DNA of 33,369 bases, taken from JAKACU01 sp021821185 (GTDB taxonomy: Bacteria > Bacillota > Bacilli > Alicyclobacillales > SLC66). The notes below the pieces were generated by a model, which was given only the letters and a program-made list of their open reading frames with translations, was not told where the DNA came from and made no database searches. Numbering within the stretch: the stretch's first letter is position 1; each line of letters starts with the position of its first letter. The DNA is taken from contig DAHWJX010000139.1 of the NCBI GenBank assembly GCA_027343965.1, positions 1 to 33,369 on the forward strand, given 5' to 3'. This document shows, in pieces, positions 1 to 7,478 of the stretch. Both the position numbers and the translations under genes were made by a program.

Positions 1-486
1 GCCCGCTCCAATAAACGTGGCTAAAGTCGCTGTACCGATCGTCCATACCGCCGCCGTACGAACACCTGCCATGATGACGTGACGCGCAACAGGCAACTCC
101 ACCATGAACAAAATCTGGCGTTTGGTCATGCCCATGCCATGACCCGCTTCGAGTAAAGCGGGGTCTACGCCTGTGATACCTGTGTAAGTATTGCGCAAAA
201 TTGGCAATAAGGCGTACAGCGTCAAAGCGATCAAGGCCGGTACAATGCCAATGCCAAAGAGCGGGATCAAAAACCCAAGCAAAGCTAAGCTTGGAATCGT
301 TTGAACAACCGACACCATGCCAATCACCGGACCCGCCGCGCGCTTATGACGCGCTAAGATAATGCCTAACGGCATCGCGATTAAAGCGCTGCAAACGAGC
401 GCGATCATCACCATGATGATATGCTGGCCGATCGCCTGAACGAGTGCATTCTCATTTTGCGATAGAGTCTGCCACAGCAAGTTCAT
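1..486 (-). CDS. opuCB: Osmoprotectant ABC transporter permease, N-terminal part (cut by window edge)
   Basis: The first 162 codons of an OpuCB/OpuBB-type inner-membrane permease run off the left end. The ATG at 484-486 follows a GGAGG placed 9 nt upstream. Several hydrophobic segments are visible, with a run around residues 50-75 containing VVQTIPSLALLGFLIPLFGI, typical of glycine betaine/carnitine/choline permeases. The cytoplasmic coupling loop that contacts the ATPase is near residues 115-130 (ALLEAGHGMGMTKRQILF). The start overlaps the 3' end of the upstream ATPase gene by 35 nt, so the two are co-transcribed and probably translationally coupled. The solute specificity, and whether a substrate-binding domain is fused or encoded separately, lie outside the window. 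Confidence 0.88.
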   Translation of the reverse strand, partial: MNLLWQTLSQNENALVQAIGQHIIMVMIALVCSALIAMPLGIILARHKRAAGPVIGMVSVVQTIPSLALLGFLIPLFGIGIVPALIALTLYALLPILRNTYTGITGVDPALLEAGHGMGMTKRQILFMVELPVARHVIMAGVRTAAVWTIGTATLATFIGAG

Positions 487-1621
487 CGACAACATCCTCC
501 TTTTGATACGGTGATGACATCACGTTGATTACGCTTGCGCGCGTCACCACGCCAAGTAAGCGACCCGTGGCATCAAGGACGGGAACAAAACCGTGCTGAC
601 TTTGCTGTAAATTTTGAAACACTTCGATAATGTCGCTCTCGGGATGAACGACAGGAACATCCTTGTGAAAGACATCAGCAACTTGTCTGCGTTCATCACC
701 AAAATGACGATAGATCTCTTGCGGACTCAAAACACCCAAGTAGCCATTTTGACTATCTATTACAAGCAAGGCATTGACGCGATGTCGCTGCATCCGCTCA
801 ATCGCTTGGGCAAGCCCTGTCGACGCTTTTACCGTAACCGCTTGGGTCATGAGATCGCGCGCATTTGTTAAGGTAGCGACTTTCGCAAACCTTTTCTCAC
901 CAACAAAATCGCGTACAAAAGCATCACTAGGATGACGTAAAAGCATTTCCGGCGATGCGGCTTGCACGACATGTCCGTCTTTCATCAAGACAATTTCGTC
1001 AGCAATCTTTAGCGCCTCATCCATATCATGCGTGACAAAAATAATTGTCTTGTTCACAGATGCCTGTAATTTGACCAGTTCGTCTTGAAGTTGCTCACGA
1101 CTGATCGGATCGAGCGCACTAAAAGGTTCATCCATCAAGATGATAGATGGATCTGCGGCGAGGGCTCTGGCCACACCGATACGCTGTTGCTGACCACCGC
1201 TTAACTCTTTAGGATAGCGACCTCGATAGCGCACTGGATCGAGTCCGATCAAATCAAGAAGTTCATCTGTGCGATGCCGCATACTTTTGATCTTTTGTCC
1301 ATTAAGACGTGGGACGAGCGCGATATTTTCCTCGATCGTCATGTGCGGAAATAACCCGATCTGTTGAATGACGTACCCAATCTTTCGGCGCAGTTCAACG
1401 GCATTGACCGAGCGAATGTTCTGTCCGTCGACCTCTATCAACCCTTCATCAGGTTCAATCAATCGATTGATCATCTTAAGCGATGTGGTTTTACCGCAAC
1501 CTGACGGACCAATGAACGTCACAATCTGCCCTTGGCGAATCGATACATCAAGGTTGCGTACTGCAAAAGATGCGCCATAGCGTTTCGTAACACCTTGAAA
1601 CTGCACAGCTATAGAAGCCAT
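452..1621 (-). CDS. opuCA: Osmoprotectant (glycine betaine/carnitine/choline) ABC transporter ATP-binding protein with CBS domains
   Basis: This 389-residue protein energises uptake of quaternary-ammonium osmolytes. Visible motifs are Walker A GPSGCGKT (residues 38-45), Q-loop near 86, signature LSGGQQQR (140-147), Walker B IILMDEP (160-166) and an H-loop in FVTHDMDEA near 198. After about residue 245 come two CBS domains, the regulatory tail typical of OpuCA/OpuAA/ProV, known in this family to sense ionic strength or bind c-di-AMP. Length matches the family. The ATG at 1621 has AAGGGGGT 8 nt upstream. It is the first gene of an operon with the permease at 1-486 and lies behind a c-di-AMP riboswitch, so both transcript and protein may answer to the same nucleotide. 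OpuBA and OpuCA cannot be told apart from sequence alone. Confidence 0.93.
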   Translation of the reverse strand: MASIAVQFQGVTKRYGASFAVRNLDVSIRQGQIVTFIGPSGCGKTTSLKMINRLIEPDEGLIEVDGQNIRSVNAVELRRKIGYVIQQIGLFPHMTIEENIALVPRLNGQKIKSMRHRTDELLDLIGLDPVRYRGRYPKELSGGQQQRIGVARALAADPSIILMDEPFSALDPISREQLQDELVKLQASVNKTIIFVTHDMDEALKIADEIVLMKDGHVVQAASPEMLLRHPSDAFVRDFVGEKRFAKVATLTNARDLMTQAVTVKASTGLAQAIERMQRHRVNALLVIDSQNGYLGVLSPQEIYRHFGDERRQVADVFHKDVPVVHPESDIIEVFQNLQQSQHGFVPVLDATGRLLGVVTRASVINVMSSPYQKEDVVDELAVADSIAK

Positions 1622-1627
1622 GTCGTT

Positions 1628-1667
1628 GTACCCCCTTTAAAACCTTTCCCTGCGGGCCTCGGGGTAC
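1628..1667 (-). promoter_or_regulatory. Hairpin that would cover the opuCA ribosome binding site
   Basis: On the minus-strand transcript GTACCCC (from 1661-1667) can pair perfectly with GGGGTAC (from 1628-1634). The second arm contains most of the AAGGGGGT ribosome binding site of opuCA. A smaller CCC/GGG pairing is possible inside the 26-nt loop. The structure would close the ribosome binding site, suggesting a translational layer of control below the riboswitch. This is pattern-based inference. Confidence 0.4.
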
Positions 1668-1691
1668 GAAAAGAATGAGAATGATGTTGCC

Positions 1692-1721
1692 AAAAAATAA
1701 TGTGATCATCGTGATCGATCA
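1692..1721 (-). terminator. Possible riboswitch-controlled attenuator terminator
   Basis: Between the riboswitch aptamer and opuCA, the minus-strand transcript has a short TGATC...GATCA hairpin followed by CATTATTTTTT. A U-rich tract after a stem in a riboswitch leader is what a transcription attenuator needs. The stem is only 5-6 bp, so the call is weak; ydaO-class riboswitches usually switch a terminator off-gene in this position. Confidence 0.35.
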
Positions 1722-1805
1722 ATCGACTACCTAGCCTCAGTCGGCCATAACCATACCTTGGGAAAATGCGTGTGAAAAACGAATCAAATCGGCAATCATC
1801 CAGTA

Positions 1806-1940
1806 TTCGCCTACGAGGTTAGCTGACGGGTTCGGCTTTTAAGCCTATCTTAACTTTGCGGGCGCAAAGCAAGAATTCACCCCACAATATGGTTCCCCCG
1901 CTTTCATGCCTTTGCATGAAACTCGGCCCGTCCCACGACT
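1806..1940 (-). ncRNA. c-di-AMP riboswitch (ydaO/yuaA class)
   Basis: Read on the minus strand, the leader contains the conserved blocks of the ydaO/yuaA aptamer in the right order: GCGGGGGAACC, TGGGGTGAATTC, a short variable hairpin, then GCCGAACCCGTCAGCTAACC followed by TCGTAGGCG. The spacing is as in known members. The class binds cyclic di-AMP and, in studied cases, turns off genes for potassium and osmolyte uptake or wall metabolism. Here it precedes the osmoprotectant importer, which fits. The 5' boundary is approximate because the P1 stem was not resolved by eye. Confidence 0.93.
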
Positions 1941-1974
1941 GCCGTGTGGAAATACGGGAAAGGCTACTAAAAAC

Positions 1975-2001
1975 TGTATAACTTTTGTACGCCAAAGTCA
2001 A
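1975..2001 (-). promoter_or_regulatory. Putative SigA promoter for the riboswitch-opuC transcript
   Basis: Minus strand TTGACT (1996-2001) and TATACA (1975-1980) are separated by 15 nt, slightly short of the usual 17. Initiation here would start the transcript just ahead of the riboswitch aptamer. Confidence 0.5.
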
Positions 2002-2025
2002 TGGATGTAATTGGAATGTGGGTAT

Positions 2026-2058
2026 GGAGGCGTGAACAGTGGCATCATTCACGCCCCC
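2026..2058 (-). terminator. Terminator-like hairpin downstream of manC
   Basis: GGCGTGAA and TTCACGCC can form an 8-bp stem, extendable by flanking G and C residues, about 20 nt after the manC stop codon. No T-run follows on the minus strand, so it may be a weak or Rho-assisted terminator, or an mRNA 3' end stabiliser, separating manC from the opuC promoter. Confidence 0.35.
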
Positions 2059-2078
2059 AGTTCCTCAATCTATCAATC

Positions 2079-3455
2079 CTACAAACTCAAGCTCATGACA
2101 TGGTGCAAGATATCATCCCATGCATCATAGCGCCGAATAATGTCTTCTTCGATCAATTCTGCACCACGTTGTACTTCAATAATTTGCATCTGTTCAATTG
2201 CTTTAATCGCATGCCATTGATCCGGAAAAATGCGCACCACATCGCCTGGTGCAAGCGTCGTCACACGCGTATCGATCACAAATTCACCTGTTCCTGCTAT
2301 CACTGTCCAGACTTCGGTTCGCAGCATATGCTTTTGGTAACTGATATGCTTGTCAGGCAAGATGGTGATCGCTTTGGTCAACACTTCCGTGCCATCGTCG
2401 AGTGTCGTATAATCGAGCACGCGATAGCTACCCCAAAAACGCTCTTCATACATCGGTCTTGCAGCTAATTCAACGACTGCATCTTTAATCGAGGCACTTT
2501 GCTCAAGATCAGATACCAAAATTCCGTCTGGTGTTGCGACCACGACGGCATCCTTTAATCCCATCGCAATTACAGGGATACCCAATTCATTAACTATATG
2601 CGTCCCTTCGCAGTGCACAGCATGTCCCATACCGACAAAGTCTTGCCCCACTTCATGCATCAACGCAGACCATGTGCCAAGATCCTGCCACCTTCCCTCA
2701 TAGGGAACAGCGACTAAACGTAAAGCTTGTTCCAACACTTCATAATCAAAACTGCGTTTTGGTAATTCATGGAATTCTTCCATCAAGGTAGCAAATGTTG
2801 TGGGATAATGATGTTGCTCTAAAAAGGAGCGCAGATAGCCCAGGCGAAAGCAAAATACCCCACAATTCCACAGCGCCCCTTGCTCTATTAACGTACGGGC
2901 TCGTGCCACATCCGGCTTTTCGATAAACGATGCCACCGTCTGGTAGCGTGCACTTGCACCATTTTCACTGGGGTATAACCCTATGTAGCCAAACTTGCTG
3001 GTCGCTTCCGTTGGACGCACCCCGAGCAATGCTACGTCAGCCGACGATTCATCTAAAGTGGCAGTCAAAGAGGCAATCTGCGTAAAATAGTCATCATCCA
3101 CATAGTGATCTACAGGCAATATAGCGACAGTTTCATCCTCGTCACAGTTTATCTCGTCAAGCAAGTACGTGACACCCAAGGCAATCGCGGGAAATGTATC
3201 CCTGCGATCCGGTTCGATAATCACAGGAACTTGGCCTAACTGCGCCATGATCATCTCAAATTGCGCTTTTGACGCGCACAAATACGCGCTGTCTGCCAAC
3301 CCTACTCGATCGATTTGCTGCCACACGCGTTGCAACATAGACACCGAACGACCTTGGTCATCCGTTAAGACCTTCAGGAATTGTTTGGAACGACTATCAT
3401 TGGACATCGGCCACAACCGCTTACCCGATCCACCAGACAACAAAATTAATTTCAT
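2079..3455 (-). CDS. manC: Mannose-1-phosphate guanylyltransferase (type II ManC, guanylyltransferase plus cupin domain)
   Basis: The 458-residue protein makes GDP-mannose from mannose 1-phosphate and GTP in the cytoplasm. The nucleotidyltransferase signature LSGGSGKRLWPMS is at residues 6-18, the FIEKPD sugar-nucleotide motif lies near 175, and a C-terminal cupin spans about 345-440. Length fits the bifunctional GMP-PMI family. In the cupin, the usual metal-binding QxHxHRxEHW stretch reads QKHMLRTEVW, so the second His of HxH is Leu, while the later His in FPDQWHAIKA is kept; the isomerase activity is therefore doubtful. I chose the ATG at 3455 because GGGGGA lies 7 nt upstream; an in-frame start 12 codons earlier has no such site. 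It is divergent from the lactonase-family gene; no glycosyltransferase is in the window. Confidence 0.9.
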   Translation of the reverse strand: MKLILLSGGSGKRLWPMSNDSRSKQFLKVLTDDQGRSVSMLQRVWQQIDRVGLADSAYLCASKAQFEMIMAQLGQVPVIIEPDRRDTFPAIALGVTYLLDEINCDEDETVAILPVDHYVDDDYFTQIASLTATLDESSADVALLGVRPTEATSKFGYIGLYPSENGASARYQTVASFIEKPDVARARTLIEQGALWNCGVFCFRLGYLRSFLEQHHYPTTFATLMEEFHELPKRSFDYEVLEQALRLVAVPYEGRWQDLGTWSALMHEVGQDFVGMGHAVHCEGTHIVNELGIPVIAMGLKDAVVVATPDGILVSDLEQSASIKDAVVELAARPMYEERFWGSYRVLDYTTLDDGTEVLTKAITILPDKHISYQKHMLRTEVWTVIAGTGEFVIDTRVTTLAPGDVVRIFPDQWHAIKAIEQMQIIEVQRGAELIEEDIIRRYDAWDDILHHVMSLSL

Positions 3456-3485
3456 CGACAAATCCCCCGCATTTCCAACCCCAGA

Positions 3486-3497
3486 TGACAATTGTCA
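3486..3497. promoter_or_regulatory. Perfect 12-bp palindrome between manC and the lactonase-family gene
   Basis: TGACAATTGTCA is a perfect palindrome in the divergent intergenic region, just downstream of the proposed manC promoter. This is the size and symmetry of a dimeric repressor site. No candidate regulator is adjacent. Confidence 0.35.
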
Positions 3498-3509
3498 CTA
3501 ACTATCTCT

Positions 3510-3538
3510 AGCATACTAGCATTGATCGCATCTGTCGA
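3510..3538 (-). promoter_or_regulatory. Putative promoter of manC
   Basis: Minus strand TCGACA (3533-3538) and TATGCT (3510-3515) are spaced by exactly 17 nt, about 55 nt before the manC start. Matches are 5/6 and 4/6 to SigA consensus. Confidence 0.4.
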
Positions 3539-3682
3539 TCCTCAAGAAACGCTTCCATCCTCAACATGCGCTAATTTGACTTTTACAGGAGTTATCCAAG
3601 CGAAGCCAGGTGATGCTCTTCTCGTGATGTATACTACTGCTATGCGGTTACGGTATGTTCCAAGGAAAGGAAGGAAACTGCA

Positions 3683-4789
3683 TTGACACATCCTTATACA
3701 AACTACCTGCTTCTCATCGGATCGTATGCCAAAGAGACGGATCAAAGCATCCACAGCGTGCGCTACACACCACCATCGGCAGGCGATTCGCAAAACCTTG
3801 ATCCGACATTAACAGTAGTAGACGGCACCAGCAACATCATAAATCCATCGTATCTGACCCTTCACCCCATCTTGAAGTTAGTCTATGTCGCAAGTGAACA
3901 ACTGGACGGGTGCGGAAGCTTAGCTGTCTATGACCTTGATGCCTCCAATGGTACGATGACATTTCGCCAATCATGCAAAGTCACCGACGCCTCACCGTGT
4001 TATGTCAATGTCGATGCATCAGGACGCTGTCTCCTATCGGCCAATTATTTAGGCGGATCCATAACACTTTGCGCGCTAAGCGATGATGGAACCATCACTT
4101 ATACGGCGCAAGAACTCTTTTCTACGGGACATGGACCACGCCTGGATCGGCAAGAAACCGCCCATCCTCACGCCATCGCTTTTGATGCAAAAGAGCAACG
4201 CATACTCGTCACAGATCTTGGCTTAGATGAAATCATCACGTATGACCTTGATTCAACAAAACCTGCGCTAAGAAAAATCAACACGTATAAAGCTACGCCA
4301 GGTTCGGGTCCGCGGCTCTTTTTATTTCATCCGAAACATAACGAGGTTGGCTACGCAATCTGTGAGCTCAACAACACGATCGTAGCTTTTCACTATGATT
4401 TGGTAGATGGATCTTTACAACCAAAGCAGATAGTATCGACACTTCCCGACAATGGCAAAACTGCGCCAGCTGCAACGGATTCAACCGCTGCGCATATGGC
4501 GTTCTCCCCTGATGGGCTCTTCCTTTATGCATCCAATCGTGGCCATGACAGCCTCGTTGTCTTTGCCATCCATCACGAGGATGGTTCCTTGCAGGCGATT
4601 CAGTGGATCGCGACGGAGGGGCGAACGCCACGACACTTTGCCATCACTCCGGACGGTTTGTCCCTTCTTGTCGCTAACCAAGATTCTGATTCAATCGTCG
4701 TGTTCGCAATTGAGCAGACGACTGGGCTTCTTCGTTCGACAGACACGCATCTCTCGATCGCAAGTCCAAGTTGTATCATAGTGGTATAA
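3683..4789 (+). CDS. Lactonase-family seven-bladed beta-propeller protein (YkgB/YbhE-like, 6-phosphogluconolactonase family)
   Basis: A 368-residue cytoplasmic protein without signal peptide. Repeating units such as HPILKLVYVASE (about residue 53), AIAFDAKEQRILVTDLG, MAFSPDGLFLYASNRGHDSL (about 272) and FAITPDGLSLLVANQDSDSI (about 322) are the blade motifs of the PF10282 lactonase propeller. Some members hydrolyse 6-phosphogluconolactone in the oxidative pentose phosphate pathway; others act on other lactones, so the substrate is not fixed by sequence. The start is TTG at 3683, with AGGAAGG about 10 nt upstream; no better start is seen. It is the only plus-strand gene in the window and converges on the surface-protein operon; a TATACT at 3630 might be its -10 box, but no good -35 box accompanies it. 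Confidence 0.88.
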   Translation: MTHPYTNYLLLIGSYAKETDQSIHSVRYTPPSAGDSQNLDPTLTVVDGTSNIINPSYLTLHPILKLVYVASEQLDGCGSLAVYDLDASNGTMTFRQSCKVTDASPCYVNVDASGRCLLSANYLGGSITLCALSDDGTITYTAQELFSTGHGPRLDRQETAHPHAIAFDAKEQRILVTDLGLDEIITYDLDSTKPALRKINTYKATPGSGPRLFLFHPKHNEVGYAICELNNTIVAFHYDLVDGSLQPKQIVSTLPDNGKTAPAATDSTAAHMAFSPDGLFLYASNRGHDSLVVFAIHHEDGSLQAIQWIATEGRTPRHFAITPDGLSLLVANQDSDSIVVFAIEQTTGLLRSTDTHLSIASPSCIIVV

Positions 4790-4840
4790 AAAAATCGTGA
4801 TTCCTCAGTCTATTCACCTCGCAAAATACCCACACAAGGT

Positions 4841-4883
4841 AAAAAAACAAAAACGTCCGTCATCATGATATAGACGGACGTTT
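4841..4883 (-). terminator. Intrinsic terminator ending the surface-protein operon
   Basis: AAACGTCCGTC (4851-4861) and GACGGACGTTT (4873-4883) form a perfect 11-bp stem with an 11-nt loop. On the minus strand it is followed by TTTTTGTTTTTTT, and the stop codon of the surface protein lies 30 nt upstream. It may also weakly stop the convergent lactonase-family transcript. Confidence 0.9.
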
Positions 4884-4913
4884 CAGCTACTGCTATACGA
4901 ATGTAGACGAGAT

Positions 4914-7394
4914 TTATTTGCTACTCGTCACAATGGTCTGCAAAGTTTGATCGATTGAAGTTTGAACCGCCTGCGGTCCACCCATAACCCATACGTTGTG
5001 CAACGAGGTGAGCCCCTTCAAATATGTATTGGTCGAAGCAGGCAATGCATTTTGATTGGTAAACAAGATCGGCAAGTTGTTATTTGCAGCAAACGCAGAA
5101 GCGGACAGCGCATCGACGAAGCTTCCTGACGGATTGCCATTCGTTGAGATGACTGCACCTGTTGCGTTCGGGAAGTAATGCTCACTGATGACTGCTGCGG
5201 TGCCATTGAGCGTATTACCACCTAAACGCAAAACATTCGTTGCGCCAAGTTGTTGATCAAGTTGTGATTCAAGCGTTGGCGACACTACATACCCGCCACC
5301 AAAGATGACCGCATTTTTCACGCCAGATGACTTTAAGAATGCTAGTTGATCAGCACTGAGTGCTGTTTGTCCTGTCTTCACCAACATCAAGGGGGCACCC
5401 TGTTGATAAGCAACTGGACTACCAGACACCGCATCGACCATTGTTTGCCCGTTGGCAATATATACCGTAGATGCCGCAGTCAGTTTGTTTTGATACATAT
5501 ACTGATCAATCAGTGCCGACGTATCATACAGAGTCTGTCCTTCAAAGTCCCGTACCACTTTTAGGCCTGCCTGCTGCAAGGCAGAGACCACATGGTTACC
5601 AAGCGCATGCGGTCCGCCAAGGACATAAACGGTTTTCGCACCCAACGCCTGAATCGTCGATAACACGGCAGGATCGAGCGAAGCTTGTCCATTAAGTAAA
5701 AATGGAGCATGAAGAGCACCTGCCAAACCTGCCGCGGATAGAGCATCTGGACTCGGTAATTTGTTGCCTTCAAAAGCTAAAACGACCGATGATGCACCAT
5801 CTGGATAAGCAGCTTTTGCGGCCTGAATAGATGTATCAAGCGCACGTCTACCTTCAAGGCGATTCACAGGTTGAACTTCCTTGGCATCCACAACGGCATA
5901 GGTGGTGAAGTGATTCGTACTCACAGTCACGGTATTTTGATTGACCGTATAATTTGAGACAGGCTGCCATGTCTGCGTCAAAGGATTCCAAAAGACAACA
6001 GCAATCGGCGCGCTTGGAGCCGTTGATAGGGTAAACGTAATCGTAATCGGTTTGGCAAAGTAATGAACTGCTGTGCCCGTAGAACTTGAGGATCCCGAGC
6101 CTAACGCTGACACAACGATAGCTTGAAGCACATTAGTCAGTGATTGAACAGTCGAAGGCAAGCTTGTCAAAGACTGCAGATTGAGTTTTAACCCTGCCGC
6201 AACGTCATCTGATGGCAAATTCACTTGAATTTGCGTGCCATTTGTCCCAAGAACGGCAGTTGTTAAAGGCTGACCAGACGTACCGGTCACATTGGCTGTT
6301 GTGGATGTTGGCCCTGAGACGGCACCACCGCCACCACCTACGGATCCGCCTGAGGATGCCGCGGCAACAGGAAATGAAATAGGGAACGTGTATCCACGTA
6401 AAGTTACATTAATGGTCGCTGTCCCCGCGCTGAGAAATGTTAAAGATATTCCACCAGTTGTTTGGGATACTGTCACATTCGAACCAGCCGTCACAGTAAA
6501 CAAATTGCTAGGCAAGGCTGGCAGACTATCGATGGTCGTACCCAAGTTTTGCGGTTTAAACGTTAGAGAAACCGTAGAACCCGCTACAGCCGAGCCTGAT
6601 AATTGCGGGGACACGGTAGTAGCAAGCAGATCGTTGTAAACCTGTTGAGCCCCTACCCCATAGCCATTTGCTGCCGTAAATGTGTTGGTGAAGTTTGCCC
6701 GAATCGCAGGAATATCGGCAATCGATAAACCATAGTCCCCAAGTTGGCCTTTAAGGTCAGGGACTTGTCCTGCCGCATCCTGCAGAGCAGTGTCGACTAC
6801 CGCATTGAGCGATAATGACGTAGCACCAGAGTTTAAATTACCGTTCGTTAATAATTGATTTAGTACAGATGTACGAAAATTCTCATAGAAATTATACAAG
6901 TCGGTACCTGTAATTTGTGAGCTAGAAGAGCCCGAATCGAAAGCTTGTTTGACCGTGGTCTCCAAAGCTTGTACAGTAGCCGTTTGTGTGCTTACTTGTT
7001 GAGTTACCTGTCCTACCAAAACATTAAACAATGCTTTTGCAAAGGTAATACCCGCTTGTTGTTGTTGTTGCAGACTCGTTTCAGCCGCGCCCGTCAGTGG
7101 TACATAGCTTGTCCCATATAATACTTGGCCCCACGTTGCGGCATTAGCTTTATTAACATCCGTCACGAAAGTTGAAACAGCAGACAAGCTATTATTGGTC
7201 GTAAGTGATGCGTTGATACCATTATAGATGTCAACAAGATTCGTGAATTCGGCGAGATTCGTTGCTGACTGTGATGTCGTTGCCGCGTATGTCATCGGCA
7301 CTGCGCTCATGGTAAGTCCACCCAAAGCTGTCACAAGGGCTATCCCCGCTCCCATCCGTGACACAAATTTGCGTTTAAGAGAATTTGTTTTCAT
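4914..7394 (-). CDS. Secreted surface protein with C-terminal cell-wall-binding repeat 2 domains
   Basis: An 826-residue exported protein. The N-terminus has a basic start, a hydrophobic core and a likely cleavage near residue 38 (PMTYAA). Residues about 45-230 are a helical Gln/Thr/Ser-rich domain with the motif WGQVLYGT at 88-95, shared with the next gene upstream. Residues about 265-345 look like a bacterial Ig-type beta domain. A Gly-rich hinge is near 348-358, followed by a beta domain with Thr/Ser-rich strands to about 505. From about 508 to the end come three tandem cell-wall-binding 2 repeats (NRLEG start; LGGPHALG, FGGGYVVS and MGGPQAVQ ends), which in clostridial and other Firmicute proteins anchor to anionic wall polymer. 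GGTGGAGG precedes the ATG. It is the last gene of the operon, 84 nt after its neighbour, and ends at a strong terminator. Ligand or enzymatic role is unknown. Confidence 0.85.
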   Translation of the reverse strand: MKTNSLKRKFVSRMGAGIALVTALGGLTMSAVPMTYAATTSQSATNLAEFTNLVDIYNGINASLTTNNSLSAVSTFVTDVNKANAATWGQVLYGTSYVPLTGAAETSLQQQQQAGITFAKALFNVLVGQVTQQVSTQTATVQALETTVKQAFDSGSSSSQITGTDLYNFYENFRTSVLNQLLTNGNLNSGATSLSLNAVVDTALQDAAGQVPDLKGQLGDYGLSIADIPAIRANFTNTFTAANGYGVGAQQVYNDLLATTVSPQLSGSAVAGSTVSLTFKPQNLGTTIDSLPALPSNLFTVTAGSNVTVSQTTGGISLTFLSAGTATINVTLRGYTFPISFPVAAASSGGSVGGGGGAVSGPTSTTANVTGTSGQPLTTAVLGTNGTQIQVNLPSDDVAAGLKLNLQSLTSLPSTVQSLTNVLQAIVVSALGSGSSSSTGTAVHYFAKPITITFTLSTAPSAPIAVVFWNPLTQTWQPVSNYTVNQNTVTVSTNHFTTYAVVDAKEVQPVNRLEGRRALDTSIQAAKAAYPDGASSVVLAFEGNKLPSPDALSAAGLAGALHAPFLLNGQASLDPAVLSTIQALGAKTVYVLGGPHALGNHVVSALQQAGLKVVRDFEGQTLYDTSALIDQYMYQNKLTAASTVYIANGQTMVDAVSGSPVAYQQGAPLMLVKTGQTALSADQLAFLKSSGVKNAVIFGGGYVVSPTLESQLDQQLGATNVLRLGGNTLNGTAAVISEHYFPNATGAVISTNGNPSGSFVDALSASAFAANNNLPILFTNQNALPASTNTYLKGLTSLHNVWVMGGPQAVQTSIDQTLQTIVTSSK

Positions 7395-7478
7395 ACCTAA
7401 CCTCCACCCATTAAAAACTTGATAGAATTACCATACCGTAAACTCCGTATTTTTTCCACTATTAATTGTAATAGAATT

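Noticed and set aside
2001..2468. A plus-strand reading frame of 155 codons opposite the 3' end of manC
   Set aside because: It is antisense to a well-supported gene, contains no recognisable motif, and runs across the opuC promoter region; composition is that of a shadow frame.
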